Below, one piece after another: positions 8,494 through 18,502 of a stretch of 64,000 bases of DNA. The stretch comes from Sinomicrobium oceani (GTDB lineage Bacteria > Bacteroidota > Bacteroidia > Flavobacteriales > Flavobacteriaceae). The position numbers and the translations under genes are program-made. How positions within the stretch are numbered: position 1 is the stretch's first letter; each line of letters begins with the position of its first letter. The notes below the pieces were generated by a model, which saw only the letters and a program-made list of their open reading frames with translations, ran no database searches and was not told where the DNA came from. The stretch lies in the NCBI RefSeq assembly GCF_900119185.1, contig NZ_FPJE01000021.1:1-64000 (forward strand). The letters run 5' to 3'.

Positions 8494-9197
8494 TCAAAAA
8501 GATAGCGTATGGTTTTTCTTTTCGGGGAAAAGCTGCAGGTAGCGCATCTGTTTTTCATTCTTTTTCAGGATACATTGGGTGATACTTAATGTGGCTACCG
8601 GAACTTCCGGATTCTTGGGGAGCCGACTACCGGTGTCTTCTGTTTTAACCGTTTGATGGAACTGCAATAGGTCATCCGGCGTAATGTTACTATGACTTGT
8701 CAGAAAGTCGTTAAAACGTTGTTTTTTGTGTTCCTGCTGGGCTTCGGTGTATAAGGTGGAAGAAGATAGGATGTAAGGTGTTCTTGCTGCGACCGGGGCT
8801 GTTTTTTATAGGTGCCGTTCCATTGTAATACCGTAAGGTCAGGGGCTCTGAAGAGGAGTATCGTAAACGGTTCGATACGGTCTGGTGCAATGGCTTCCCA
8901 GGCGGTTATTGGGTCTTTGTGGCTGATGATGTCGAGTAACAGGAGTCCGCGGCTTTTCCGGTACGGGCCTTGCGGTGTATGTGGGGCTTCCGCGCCGTTG
9001 AGTACGATAGCTGTAATACCATTGCTGTCGGTAGCAAACCAGCTTCCGCCCGAGCGTCCGTCTTTAGGAAAAGCCAGCCTTTTGTGGTTGATGGTGTAGA
9101 TATGCGGAGGAAGGGCTGCGGAGCGGTGTATGCTTTCGTCTCTGTTGGAGGTGAGAATAACCTGTTCTTCGGTATGGACAAAGGTAACTGTGCACAT
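8494..9197 (-). pseudogene. NRDE/TANGO2-family protein gene with a frameshift
   Basis: From the ATG at 9197 the frame encodes the start of an NRDE-domain (TANGO2-like) protein: MCTVTF, the T-S-N-R-D-E motif that names the family, FPKDGRSGGSW and GLLLLD. This family is cytosolic; its bacterial biochemical role is not settled. The frame ends at 8700 after 165 codons. Near 8760 it loses family similarity, while the neighbouring frame picks up S-S-T-L-Y-T, the conserved C-terminal block, and runs on to a stop at 8494. The joined product would be about 234 residues, the normal family length. A single-base change near 8755-8770 explains it; it may be a true mutation or a sequencing error. Confidence 0.75.
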
Positions 9198-9263
9198 GAG
9201 TATAGAAGGCTAAACAATGGATGCTGAGATGTTGTCGGGGTGAGTGTGCGGGCCGGCAGGGTT

Positions 9264-9300
9264 ACAGGTCCTCCCGGTCAGGAGATGAAGGACCTGTTTT
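9264..9300. terminator. Terminator-like hairpin
   Basis: ACAGGTCCT (9264-9272) pairs with AGGACCTGT (9289-9297), with Ts only on the plus-strand side. It lies 50 bp beyond the stop of the minus-strand SPOR gene and could end that transcript, although the T-run is on the other strand. Confidence 0.4.
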
Positions 9301-9347
9301 GGGTTTGGAATTTCGTATGTGCAGGTCTGTTCAGACCGTTGCGGAGA

Positions 9348-9728
9348 TTACGGATTTATGATAAACGCACTGGGGTATTGTTTTTTAACTTCCATCAAAT
9401 GCTTGTCTGCTTCGAGCTTTGTACGGAATTTGCCTGCATATACCCGGTATGTAGGTGTTTTAAATGCAATATCACAAGGAAATTCAAAGTTGTTCCTGAA
9501 ATTTGCCTGTTCTTTCGTAGCACCCTCTAAGGAGCCATTGTATATTTGGATACGGTATCTGTCAGAACCACTGTCATCTTTGTTTAATTCTGTTTTTGCA
9601 GCGAGGAGTTTTTCTACTTTAACATCCTGTTGAATGTTAATTTTTCCTTCCTGTGCCTGGCTTTGTAAAGTGGCGGAAAGTAGGAAAAACAAAAGTAAAA
9701 AAATACGGGGTGTGCTTAAAAATCTCAT
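9348..9728 (-). CDS. Secreted SPOR-domain protein
   Basis: This is a 126-residue product. A hydrophobic signal peptide occupies residues 1 to about 26 (ending S-Q-A-Q), followed by a short linker and a C-terminal SPOR domain: Y-R-I-Q-I-Y-N-G near the start of the domain and Y-R-V-Y-A-G-K-F-R-T, A-x-x-x-L, Y-P-x-A-F-I near the end. SPOR domains bind denuded glycan strands of peptidoglycan, so the protein probably acts in the periplasm at the cell wall; many flavobacteria carry such small SPOR proteins of unknown role. An ATG seven codons upstream (9749) exists, but the inner ATG gives the better signal peptide. It stands alone, divergent from the respiratory operon. Confidence 0.8.
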   Translation of the reverse strand: MRFLSTPRIFLLLFFLLSATLQSQAQEGKINIQQDVKVEKLLAAKTELNKDDSGSDRYRIQIYNGSLEGATKEQANFRNNFEFPCDIAFKTPTYRVYAGKFRTKLEADKHLMEVKKQYPSAFIINP

Positions 9729-9852
9729 AATGAATACTGTTTTGTGCAAAAGTAATTTATTAGCTTGAAATCATAACGTTAAAATTTATTTAGAATTGTT
9801 ATAAATTAATTATTAACGCTTTGTCAACATTTCCCAAATGAAGTCTATATCG

Positions 9853-9860
9853 TATTTTTG
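9853..9860 (+). promoter_or_regulatory. -7 element of the act-cox operon
   Basis: TATTTTTG at 9853-9860 fits TAnnTTTG, about 90 bp before the first gene. A TTTG at 9820-9823 is further away than the usual spacing, so the -33 is uncertain. Confidence 0.45.
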
Positions 9861-9949
9861 TGCACGGATTTAAAGAACCTGTGTTTTTTTTGTTGTTATC
9901 CGACGAAAAAATCATGCCAAATTAAGGAGAGATAACACATAATATTGAT

Positions 9950-11230
9950 ATGAAAGAGGTGATACACCGCAATTCTGTTTCAGGAATTCTAAGTATTAGT
10001 CTGGCGATTCTGCTGGCGTTTTCTACAACTCTTTTTGGACAAGAAGGCGACCCTGACAGAGGGAAGCAGTTATTCAATTCCAATTGTGCAGCTTGTCATA
10101 AGTTAGATCAAAAAATGACCGGGCCTGCGCTTGCCGGTGTTACGGATAAGCGCGACCGGGAATGGTTGCATAAATGGATTAAGAATAACGTTGCGTTGAG
10201 AAAATCCGGAGATGCGGAGGCGATTGCGATTTATGAAGAGTTTAACGGGGCGGTTATGAATACTTTCCCGCAATTGTCCGAGCAGGATATCGATGATATC
10301 CTTGCTTACACCGAGAATCCGCCGGCTTCTGCTGCTGCGGCTGGTGGGGCAGGTGCCGGGCAGGTTGTAGCCGCGGAACCTTCCGGTGTTCCTAACGAAG
10401 TAGTGTTGGGGGCATTGGTGTTGGTTTTTGCGATGTTGGCTATTATGCTGATCCTGGTGAACAGGACACTGATGCGTATTGCAGATGCAAAAGGTATCGT
10501 GCTTCCGGAAGAAAAAGCAAAGAGACTGCCGTTATGGAAGGCTTTTGTGAAAAATCAGTTCCTTGTTTTTGTTTCTGTGATCGTATTGTTGCTGGTGTCT
10601 GCCTTCTTCGTTTATGGTTATATGATGCAGGTAGGTGTGGATCAGGGGTACGAGCCTGTGCAGCCTATACATTTTTCGCACAGAATACATGCCGGGGATA
10701 ATGAGATCGATTGTAAATACTGTCACTCTTCTGCGAGAGTTTCCAAGACTTCCGGTATTCCTTCCCTGAATGTATGTATGAATTGTCATAAAAATATCAT
10801 GGAAGTTGCGCCTGAAACTGCAACTGCCGAGCATTCCAAAGAATTCTACGATGGTGAGATCAAGAAATTGTATGCTGCGGTAGGATGGGATGCGGAAAGC
10901 CAGTCTTATACCGGTGAAACCAAGCCTGTGAAATGGGTTAGAATTCACAATCTTCCGGATTTTGCTTATTTCAATCACTCACAGCACGTAACTGTGGCAG
11001 GTGTGGCTTGTCAGCAATGTCATGGTCCTATTGAGGAGATGGAAGTGGTAAGACAGTTTTCTCCGTTAACTATGGGGTGGTGTATAGATTGTCACAGGAC
11101 AACCAATGTGAAAATGGAAGGGAACGAGTATTACGAGAAGATACACGAGGAATTATCCAAGAAATACGGAGTAGAGCAACTTACGGCTGCACAGATGGGA
11201 GCGTTGGAGTGCGGTAAGTGTCACTATTAA
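9950..11230 (+). CDS. actA: Alternative complex III subunit ActA, multiheme cytochrome c with fused mono-heme domain
   Basis: ActA carries electrons within alternative complex III, the bc1-independent quinol:cytochrome c oxidoreductase, on the periplasmic side. The 426-residue protein has an N-terminal signal/anchor, a class I cytochrome c domain with CAACH at 46-50 and a Met ligand candidate near M105. Two membrane segments follow (about 150-170 and 203-225), then a multiheme region with CKYCH (255), CMNCH (276), CQQCH (354), CIDCH (378) and CGKCH (421). That is six CXXCH motifs, one more than the pentaheme ActA described for the family. It is the first gene of the operon, and an AAGGAGAG-like site lies shortly upstream. 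Confidence 0.9.
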   Translation: MKEVIHRNSVSGILSISLAILLAFSTTLFGQEGDPDRGKQLFNSNCAACHKLDQKMTGPALAGVTDKRDREWLHKWIKNNVALRKSGDAEAIAIYEEFNGAVMNTFPQLSEQDIDDILAYTENPPASAAAAGGAGAGQVVAAEPSGVPNEVVLGALVLVFAMLAIMLILVNRTLMRIADAKGIVLPEEKAKRLPLWKAFVKNQFLVFVSVIVLLLVSAFFVYGYMMQVGVDQGYEPVQPIHFSHRIHAGDNEIDCKYCHSSARVSKTSGIPSLNVCMNCHKNIMEVAPETATAEHSKEFYDGEIKKLYAAVGWDAESQSYTGETKPVKWVRIHNLPDFAYFNHSQHVTVAGVACQQCHGPIEEMEVVRQFSPLTMGWCIDCHRTTNVKMEGNEYYEKIHEELSKKYGVEQLTAAQMGALECGKCHY

Positions 11231-11292
11231 TAAAATCTAAGGCGCATGCATGTGCGCCTGCATTGTTAAAAAGAGCTAATTTTATATAAAAC

Positions 11293-14200
11293 ATGGCGTC
11301 AAACAAAAAATACTGGAAAAGTGTTGAGGAGCTGGATCCGAGCAACTCCGTAGTGAAGACACTTAAACAGAATGAGTTTGTTGAGGAAATTCCGGTAGAT
11401 GAGTTTTTGGGGGATAAGGAGAACCTGGAAGCGTCTTCAACTTCCCGGAGGGACTTTCTTAAATATGTAGGGTTTAGTACGGCTGCCGTAACATTGGCGG
11501 CATGTGAAGGACCTGTGAAAAAGGCGATTCCTTACGTTGTACAACCGGAGCAGATCCGTCCCGGAGTAGCAAATTATTATGCGACGACTATTGCCGATGG
11601 TTATGACTTTGCCAGTGTGTTGGTAAAGACCAGGGAAGGTCGTCCTATTAAGATAGAGAATAATGCCGAAGCCAAAGTTAACGGCTCGGCTAATGCAAGG
11701 GTTAATGCTTCTGTGTTATCCTTGTATGATAGTAAAAGGGTGCAGGGGCCTAAATCCGGAGGTGATTATATTACCTGGGAAGACCTCGATGCCGATGTGG
11801 TGGCTAAGCTGAATGCTGCAAAAGCAGGTGGTAAGGCTATCGTGTTGCTGACGCAGACATATGCCAGTCCGTCAACGACAAAACTGATTGCTGACTTCGC
11901 TGAGAAGTTCGGTAATGTGCAACACGTACAATACGATGCCATTTCCGAAGATGCGACGCTGACTGCATTTGAACAAAAGTATGGTAAGAGAGCGCTTCCG
12001 GATTATGATTTCTCCAAAGCGGATCTTATTGTTTCTTTTGCTGCTGATTTTCTCGGGGATTGGCATGGCGGTGGTTTTGATAGCGGGTATGCTAAGAAAA
12101 GAGTGCCCTCTAATGGGAAAATGTCACGCCATATCCAGTTTGAAGGGAATATGTCGCTTTCCGGTGCGAATGCCGATAAGCGTGTGCCTGTAACGCCTTC
12201 ACAGCAAAAAGTGGCGCTTGCCAAGTTGTATGGGTATCTGAGTGGTTCTTCGGTTTCCGGCGAACTGCCGGAACATGTGGATGCTGCTGTGAAAAATGCG
12301 GCTTCTCAGTTGCGTAAAGCTGGTAGGGGTGCGGTTGTAGTGACCGGTATTGATGATGTGGATGCGCAAGGACTGGCCCTGGCTATCAACGAAATGTTGC
12401 AAAGTGCTGCGTTCGATGTGAAAGCGCCGAGATTACTGCGTCAGGGAGATGTGGAAGGAGTAAATAAACTGGTTTCCGATATGAAGTCGGGAAGAGTGGG
12501 TGCGATCATTATGAGCGGAGTGAACCCGGCGTATACTATGCCTGGTGCTGCCGAATTTACCGAGGCGCTGAAAAGTGTAAGTCTGTCCGTTACTTTTTCT
12601 ATGAAAGAGGATGAGACGGCGATTGCTACACAGTATGTTGCCGCGGCGCCGCACTACCTGGAATCTTGGGGAGATGTGGAAATGAAACAGGGATATTACG
12701 GGCTTATGCAGCCTACGATCCGCCCGTTGTTTGATACCCGGCAATTTCAGGATTCTCTTTTAAAGTGGATCGGAAGTGATAAGACGTATTACGATTATAT
12801 AAAAGATTTCTGGAGCACTTCGCTGCTTGGAAGTGGTTCCTGGAATAAAGCACTGCACGATGGTGTATTCGTGGCCTCGGCTCCTGTAGCTGTAGCGGGT
12901 ATTGCGGATAATCAACAGGACGATGCAGAGGCTACAGAGGCTTCAACAGCGGTTCCTGCCGGGAATGCTGCGGGCATGGCAAGGAAACTTGCGGCTGCAA
13001 AAGCAGACGGGCTGGAATTGGTGCTTTACCCTAAAACCGGTATGGGTGACGGTCAACAGGCCAATAACCCGTGGTTGCAGGAGTTTCCTGATCCGATCAC
13101 AAGAGTGTCCTGGGATAATTACCTGACTGTTTCCAAAGCTGATGCAGAAGCTTTAGGCTTTACAAACAGGCATGTGGCTAACGGAGGTCTTAATGGTAGC
13201 TATGCCAAGGTGACCGTAAACGGCGTTACGCTGGATCGTGTACCTGTGCTTATTCAGCCGGGACAGGCCAGGGGATCTGTCGGACTTTCTTTCGGTTATG
13301 GTAAGAAAGAAGGGGTGAAAACCGAAATGCAGACCGGGGTTAATGCTTATGCTTTATATGCCGGGTTCAATGCAATACAGTCCGTAAGTGTAGAGAAAGT
13401 TGCCGGAGAACACGAGTTTGCTTGTGTTCAGCTTCATAATACGCTGATGGGGCGTGGTGATATCCTGAAGGAAACCAGTCTCGAGATATTTAATACCAAG
13501 AACGCCAAGGAGTGGAATGTAACTCCGAAGGTATCCCTTAATCATAATGAAGTAGAGGCTACGTCCGTAGACCTCTGGGCAGAATTCGATACCTCCGTAG
13601 GGCATCATTTCAATCTGTCGATAGACCTGAATGCATGTACCGGTTGCGGGGCCTGTGTTATTGCCTGTCACGCAGAAAACAACGTTCCTGTCGTAGGAAA
13701 GTCGGAAGTGCGTCGGTCAAGAGATATGCACTGGTTGCGTATAGACCGCTATTATTCTTCCGAAGAAAGCTTCGAAGGTGATAACGAAGTGGTAGAGTCT
13801 ATTTCCGGTTTGGGAGACTCTCTGACGACTTTCGGAGAGATGGAAAAAGCTTCGGAGAACCCTCAGGTAGCTTTCCAGCCTGTGATGTGCCAGCATTGTA
13901 ACCACGCACCTTGTGAAACAGTATGTCCGGTAGCGGCTACTTCTCACGGACGTCAGGGGCAAAACCACATGGCTTATAACCGTTGCGTGGGAACACGTTA
14001 CTGCGCAAACAACTGTCCGTACAAAGTACGTCGCTTCAACTGGTTCCTTTACAATAACAACGACGAGTTCGATTTTCATATGAATGATGATATCGGAAAA
14101 ATGGTACTCAATCCGGATGTCGTAGTAAGGTCCAGAGGGGTTATGGAAAAATGTTCTATGTGTATCCAGATGACCCAGAAAACTATTCTCGATGCCAAAA

Positions 14201-14412
14201 GAGATGGTAGAAAAGTACGTAAAGATGAGTTCCAGACGGCATGTTCGGCTGCCTGCTCCAGTGGTGCAATGGTATTCGGGGATGTGAATAATGAGGAGGA
14301 TGAAGTGTTTGCTCTTAAGAAGAGCGACAGGATGTATCACCTGTTAGAGCACGTAGGGACTAAGCCTAATGTGTTCTACCATGTAAAAGTGAGGAATACC
14401 GAGGAAGCATAG
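11293..14412 (+). CDS. actB: Alternative complex III subunit ActB, molybdopterin-oxidoreductase-like/Fe-S fusion
   Basis: This is the large periplasmic subunit of alternative complex III (1039 residues). The N-terminus has a Tat-type SRRDFLK motif and a lipobox-like L-A-A-C, so it is likely exported folded and may be lipid-anchored. Residues about 60-750 are related to molybdopterin oxidoreductases but, as known for ActB, are not expected to bind the cofactor. The C-terminal part holds four cysteine clusters for Fe-S centres: CTGCGACVIAC, CQHCNHAPCETVC, CVGTRYCANNC and CSMC...CSAAC. It follows actA after 62 bp. Confidence 0.92.
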   Translation: MASNKKYWKSVEELDPSNSVVKTLKQNEFVEEIPVDEFLGDKENLEASSTSRRDFLKYVGFSTAAVTLAACEGPVKKAIPYVVQPEQIRPGVANYYATTIADGYDFASVLVKTREGRPIKIENNAEAKVNGSANARVNASVLSLYDSKRVQGPKSGGDYITWEDLDADVVAKLNAAKAGGKAIVLLTQTYASPSTTKLIADFAEKFGNVQHVQYDAISEDATLTAFEQKYGKRALPDYDFSKADLIVSFAADFLGDWHGGGFDSGYAKKRVPSNGKMSRHIQFEGNMSLSGANADKRVPVTPSQQKVALAKLYGYLSGSSVSGELPEHVDAAVKNAASQLRKAGRGAVVVTGIDDVDAQGLALAINEMLQSAAFDVKAPRLLRQGDVEGVNKLVSDMKSGRVGAIIMSGVNPAYTMPGAAEFTEALKSVSLSVTFSMKEDETAIATQYVAAAPHYLESWGDVEMKQGYYGLMQPTIRPLFDTRQFQDSLLKWIGSDKTYYDYIKDFWSTSLLGSGSWNKALHDGVFVASAPVAVAGIADNQQDDAEATEASTAVPAGNAAGMARKLAAAKADGLELVLYPKTGMGDGQQANNPWLQEFPDPITRVSWDNYLTVSKADAEALGFTNRHVANGGLNGSYAKVTVNGVTLDRVPVLIQPGQARGSVGLSFGYGKKEGVKTEMQTGVNAYALYAGFNAIQSVSVEKVAGEHEFACVQLHNTLMGRGDILKETSLEIFNTKNAKEWNVTPKVSLNHNEVEATSVDLWAEFDTSVGHHFNLSIDLNACTGCGACVIACHAENNVPVVGKSEVRRSRDMHWLRIDRYYSSEESFEGDNEVVESISGLGDSLTTFGEMEKASENPQVAFQPVMCQHCNHAPCETVCPVAATSHGRQGQNHMAYNRCVGTRYCANNCPYKVRRFNWFLYNNNDEFDFHMNDDIGKMVLNPDVVVRSRGVMEKCSMCIQMTQKTILDAKRDGRKVRKDEFQTACSAACSSGAMVFGDVNNEEDEVFALKKSDRMYHLLEHVGTKPNVFYHVKVRNTEEA

Positions 14413-14504
14413 AGCGGTAGACCGGAGAACTCCCGCATGATAGTGGAGGTAAAGCGGTTTATACCATAGAATATAAAAGGAGTAATTAAATATAAAATTA
14501 TAAA

Positions 14505-15896
14505 ATGGCGTCGCATTACGAAGCACCTATACGTAAACCCCTGGTAATCGGAGATAAGAGCTATCACGATGTTTCCGTAGATGTAGCCAGACCCGTGGAG
14601 GGCAAGGCAAACAAGCAGTGGTGGATTGTTTTCTCCATTGCCCTGGTAGCGTTTCTTTGGGGAATAGGGTGTATAATTTATACCATTGCAACAGGAATAG
14701 GCTCTTGGGGATTGAATAAAACCGTAGGTTGGGCCTGGGATATTACTAACTTCGTTTGGTGGGTTGGTATCGGTCACGCAGGAACGTTGATCTCTGCGGT
14801 ACTCTTGCTGTTCCGTCAAAAGTGGAGAATGGCCATTAACCGTTCGGCAGAGGCTATGACGATATTTTCGGTTGTTCAGGCCGGATTGTTCCCTTTGATT
14901 CACATGGGACGTCCATGGCTTGGATATTGGGTGGTTCCTATTCCTAACCAGTTCGGTTCGCTTTGGGTTAACTTTAACTCACCCCTGCTGTGGGACGTAT
15001 TTGCGATATCTACCTATTTGTCCGTATCTCTGGTGTTCTGGTGGACGGGTCTGCTTCCCGACTTTGCAATGATCAGGGACAGGGCGGTAAAGCCTTTCCA
15101 GAAAAAAATATACAGTCTGCTGAGTTTCGGATGGAGCGGACGGGCAAAAGACTGGCAGCGTTTTGAAGAAGTGTCACTGGTACTTGCCGGTTTGGCTACC
15201 CCGCTGGTACTTTCTGTACACACTATCGTATCTTTTGACTTTGCGACTTCAGTAATACCGGGATGGCATACCACGATCTTCCCTCCTTACTTCGTTGCAG
15301 GTGCAGTATTCTCCGGATTTGCGATGGTAAATACCCTGCTTATTATTATGAGAAAAGTAGTAAGCCTGGAAGATTATATTACATTACAACACATAGAGTT
15401 GATGAACATCGTAATCATGATTACGGGGTCTATCGTAGGTTGTGCTTATATCACGGAGCTGTTTATCGCATGGTATTCCGGAGTGGAATACGAGCAATAT
15501 GCATTCCTGAACAGGGCTACCGGTCCTTACGCATGGGCATACTGGTGTATGATGACCTGTAACGTGTTCTCCCCGCAGTTTATGTGGTTCAAGAAACTCA
15601 GAACAAGTATTATGTTCTCCTTTATCATTTCGATTGTGGTAAACATAGGAATGTGGTTTGAGCGATTTGTAATTATCGTTACTTCACTTCACAGGGATTA
15701 CCTTCCTTCTTCCTGGACCATGTTCTCCCCGACGTTTATCGATATAGGGATCTTCGTTGGAACTATAGGGTTCTTCTTTGTTCTGTTCTTGCTGTACTCC
15801 AGGACTTTCCCGGTAATAGCACAGGCAGAGGTGAAAACCATTATGAAATCATCAGGAGAAAAGTATAAAAAATTAAGAGACGGCGACCATGAGTAA
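14505..15896 (+). CDS. actC: Alternative complex III subunit ActC, NrfD/PsrC-type quinol-binding membrane protein
   Basis: This is a 463-residue polytopic membrane protein of the NrfD/PsrC family with about ten hydrophobic segments. It contains the family traits G-H-A-G-T-L-I-S near residue 88 and H-M-G-R-P-W near 133. In alternative complex III it forms the site that oxidises menaquinol and passes electrons to the Fe-S clusters of ActB. It overlaps actD by 8 bp, pointing to translational coupling. Confidence 0.93.
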   Translation: MASHYEAPIRKPLVIGDKSYHDVSVDVARPVEGKANKQWWIVFSIALVAFLWGIGCIIYTIATGIGSWGLNKTVGWAWDITNFVWWVGIGHAGTLISAVLLLFRQKWRMAINRSAEAMTIFSVVQAGLFPLIHMGRPWLGYWVVPIPNQFGSLWVNFNSPLLWDVFAISTYLSVSLVFWWTGLLPDFAMIRDRAVKPFQKKIYSLLSFGWSGRAKDWQRFEEVSLVLAGLATPLVLSVHTIVSFDFATSVIPGWHTTIFPPYFVAGAVFSGFAMVNTLLIIMRKVVSLEDYITLQHIELMNIVIMITGSIVGCAYITELFIAWYSGVEYEQYAFLNRATGPYAWAYWCMMTCNVFSPQFMWFKKLRTSIMFSFIISIVVNIGMWFERFVIIVTSLHRDYLPSSWTMFSPTFIDIGIFVGTIGFFFVLFLLYSRTFPVIAQAEVKTIMKSSGEKYKKLRDGDHE

Positions 15897-16413
15897 TAAA
15901 GTAATTCAAGCCATTTATGCCGATGACGATGTATTATTGGCCGCAGTAAAGAAAGTGAGGGCTGCACATCATCATATCGAGGAAATATATACACCGTTTC
16001 CCGTACACGGTCTGGATAAAGCCATGGGGCTTGCTCCTACGAGAATAGCCATCGCATCGTTTATTTACGGATGTATCGGGCTTTGTGTAGCTGTTGCGAT
16101 GATGAATTATATTATGATCGAAGACTGGCCTCAGAATATCGGAGGGAAACCGAGTTTTTCCTTTTTGGATAATATGCCCGCTTTTGTGCCGATCATGTTT
16201 GAATTAACCGTATTTTTTGCCGCGCACCTTATGGTGATCACTTTTTATCTCAGAAGTAAATTGTGGCCCTTTAAGGAGGCAGAGAATCCGGATGTAAGAA
16301 CGACGGATGATCACTTCCTTATGGAAGTTTCAGCAAGTGGCAATATAGAGGCTTTATCTGCCTTTTTGCAGGAAACCGGAGCAGTTGAAGTAAAAGTTTC
16401 AGAAAAGCATTAG
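15889..16413 (+). CDS. actD: Alternative complex III subunit ActD
   Basis: This is a 174-residue DUF3341 membrane protein with two transmembrane segments (about 50-75 and 95-120). The N-terminal part holds I-Y-T-P-F-P-V-H-G-L, the conserved signature of ActD, a small subunit that packs between ActC and ActF. It overlaps the end of actC. Confidence 0.92.
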   Translation: MSNKVIQAIYADDDVLLAAVKKVRAAHHHIEEIYTPFPVHGLDKAMGLAPTRIAIASFIYGCIGLCVAVAMMNYIMIEDWPQNIGGKPSFSFLDNMPAFVPIMFELTVFFAAHLMVITFYLRSKLWPFKEAENPDVRTTDDHFLMEVSASGNIEALSAFLQETGAVEVKVSEKH

Positions 16414-16490
16414 ATAGCGGATCGGTAAGAAGAATACGGTGACTGCCGGATTCCGAAAGCCGAAAACCCAACAACGTAAATACTGTTTAA

Positions 16491-17054
16491 ATGAAGAGCT
16501 TTATAAAAATAGGAATAGTGCTTGGTACGGCAGCGATCATGACTTCGTGTTTCAACAAGTCAAAGCCCAACTACCAATTTATGCCTAATATGTATGAATC
16601 TGTAGGTTATGAAACCTACCAGGAGTCGGATGCTTTTAAGAACGGTGTGGAAGCCCAGTTACCTGCTGAAAATACGATCAACAGAGGGTGGATGCCTTAT
16701 GATTACGAGAATACGCCAGAAGGTAAAGAACTGGCCAAAGCGGAATTGAAAAATCCGTTGGAGGCGGATAGTACGTCTACAGAAGCTAACCTGGGAGACG
16801 GAAAGGAATTGTATGATATCTATTGTGCCGTTTGTCATGGTGGAAAAGGTGACGGACAGGGTGTACTGGTAAAACGGGAGAAATTCCTCGGTGTTCCCAG
16901 CTATGCGGACAGGGAGATTACCGAAGGCAGTATTTATCACGTCATTTATTACGGATTGAACTCTATGGGATCTTACGCTGCACAACTCAATGAGAAAGAA
17001 CGCTGGCAGGTGACCATGTACGTGGAGCAGCTAAAAAAGGATTTGACCAAGTAA
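16491..17054 (+). CDS. actE: Alternative complex III subunit ActE, mono-heme cytochrome c lipoprotein
   Basis: This 187-residue protein has a type II signal peptide whose lipobox ends at T-S-C (about residue 20), so it is anchored to the membrane by lipid. It has one heme motif, CAVCHGGKGDG (about 112-122), and a C-terminal methionine ligand candidate in the G-S-Y-A-A segment (M near 161). It is the electron exit subunit of the complex, passing electrons toward the oxidase. Confidence 0.92.
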   Translation: MKSFIKIGIVLGTAAIMTSCFNKSKPNYQFMPNMYESVGYETYQESDAFKNGVEAQLPAENTINRGWMPYDYENTPEGKELAKAELKNPLEADSTSTEANLGDGKELYDIYCAVCHGGKGDGQGVLVKREKFLGVPSYADREITEGSIYHVIYYGLNSMGSYAAQLNEKERWQVTMYVEQLKKDLTK

Positions 17055-17153
17055 TATTCAATGAGGTACAGAGGTGTCGGGAGATACGAGATGTAAAACA
17101 AGACCTTGCCGAAGTACAGAATTACAAAATACAATAAAGAGAATTTTCAGGAT

Positions 17154-18470
17154 ATGTACACGTTTTCAAACAAGTTAAGACTGTCTGCATTTGTTCTAAT
17201 GATCGTTGGTGTTCTCGGTCTGGGCTATGGTTTTCTCGCTGCGCCGGGCACTGTAGAAGAAGCAAAAGCTATGGTGGCAGATGCACATCACGGTGGAGGG
17301 CACGAAGAAGTGGCTACCCATGATGCACATGGAACACATAATGAAGAGCATGCAACACACGATACATCCCACGATGAGCATTTGTTGCATCAATTACAGA
17401 ATAAACCCTGGGCAGGACTTTATGTAGCTGCATTTTTCTTTATGATGATATCTCTCGGGGTGCTTGCTTTTTACGCCATTCAGAGGGTGTCCCAGGCCGG
17501 TTGGTCACCTTTGCTTTTCAGAGTAATGGAGGGGATCACAGCATATCTGCTTCCGGGCGCAATACTCGTTTTTGTTATACTGGTATTATCCGGTGTTCAT
17601 ATGAACCATCTTTTTATATGGATGGATCCTGAAGTCGTGGCACATGACGAGCTTATACAGGGAAAAACAGGCTATCTCAATGTTCCGTTCTTTCTTATCA
17701 GAGCGGTGATATATATAGCAGGATGGGCAGCTTACCGTCATTTCTCCAGAAAATTCTCTATAGCACAGGATACTGCCGATGATCATAGTTATTTTAAAAG
17801 AAACTTTAAAATATCTGCCGGATTCCTCGTGTTCTTCCTGGTATCGGAGTCTATGATGTCCTGGGATTGGATTATGAGTGTTGATCCGCACTGGTACAGT
17901 ACCCTCTTCGGATGGTATGTATTTGCCAGTATGTTTGTTTCCGGGATCACCGTTATAGCACTGATCACTATCTATCTGAAATCGAGAGGATACCTGGAAG
18001 AAGTAAATAACAGTCATATTCATGACCTTGCAAAGTTCATGTTTGGTATCAGTATTTTCTGGACATATCTTTGGTTTTCCCAGTTTATGCTTATCTGGTA
18101 TTCCAACATTCCGGAAGAAGTTACGTATTTCGTGACGCGTATCGAAGATTATAAGCTTCCGTTCTTCGGAATGGTGGTGCTTAACTTCGTGTTCCCGCTG
18201 CTTGTTTTAATGAATAGTGATTACAAGCGACTGAACTGGTTTGTGGTAATGACAGGGATAATGATCCTCTTAGGGCACTATCTCGATATATATAACATGA
18301 TAATGCCTGCTACAGTCGGAGATCAATGGTTTATCGGGATCGGTGAAGTAGGAGGTGTGCTGTTCTTCCTCGGGTTGTTTATTTTTATAGTGTTTACTGC
18401 ACTTACCAAGGCACCGTTGTTGCCGAAACGTAACCCGTTTATCGAAGAGAGCAAACACTTTCATTATTAA
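17154..18470 (+). CDS. actF: Alternative complex III subunit ActF, second NrfD-like membrane subunit
   Basis: This is a polytopic membrane protein of 439 codons, a distant relative of ActC with about ten transmembrane segments. A His/Glu-rich stretch (about residues 45-80) lies between the first two segments. The frame is open upstream to a TTG at 17106, but family members begin MYTFS-K-L, which matches the ATG at 17154. It precedes the oxidase subunit II gene by 32 bp. Confidence 0.9.
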   Translation: MYTFSNKLRLSAFVLMIVGVLGLGYGFLAAPGTVEEAKAMVADAHHGGGHEEVATHDAHGTHNEEHATHDTSHDEHLLHQLQNKPWAGLYVAAFFFMMISLGVLAFYAIQRVSQAGWSPLLFRVMEGITAYLLPGAILVFVILVLSGVHMNHLFIWMDPEVVAHDELIQGKTGYLNVPFFLIRAVIYIAGWAAYRHFSRKFSIAQDTADDHSYFKRNFKISAGFLVFFLVSESMMSWDWIMSVDPHWYSTLFGWYVFASMFVSGITVIALITIYLKSRGYLEEVNNSHIHDLAKFMFGISIFWTYLWFSQFMLIWYSNIPEEVTYFVTRIEDYKLPFFGMVVLNFVFPLLVLMNSDYKRLNWFVVMTGIMILLGHYLDIYNMIMPATVGDQWFIGIGEVGGVLFFLGLFIFIVFTALTKAPLLPKRNPFIEESKHFHY

Positions 18471-18502
18471 TTCAGAAACTAAAGTAAACAGGAAATAGTA
18501 AG

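Noticed and set aside
17106-17153. TTG start for ActF giving 16 more residues
   Set aside because: Family members begin at the MYTFS methionine; the extension is hydrophilic and not shared as far as I know.
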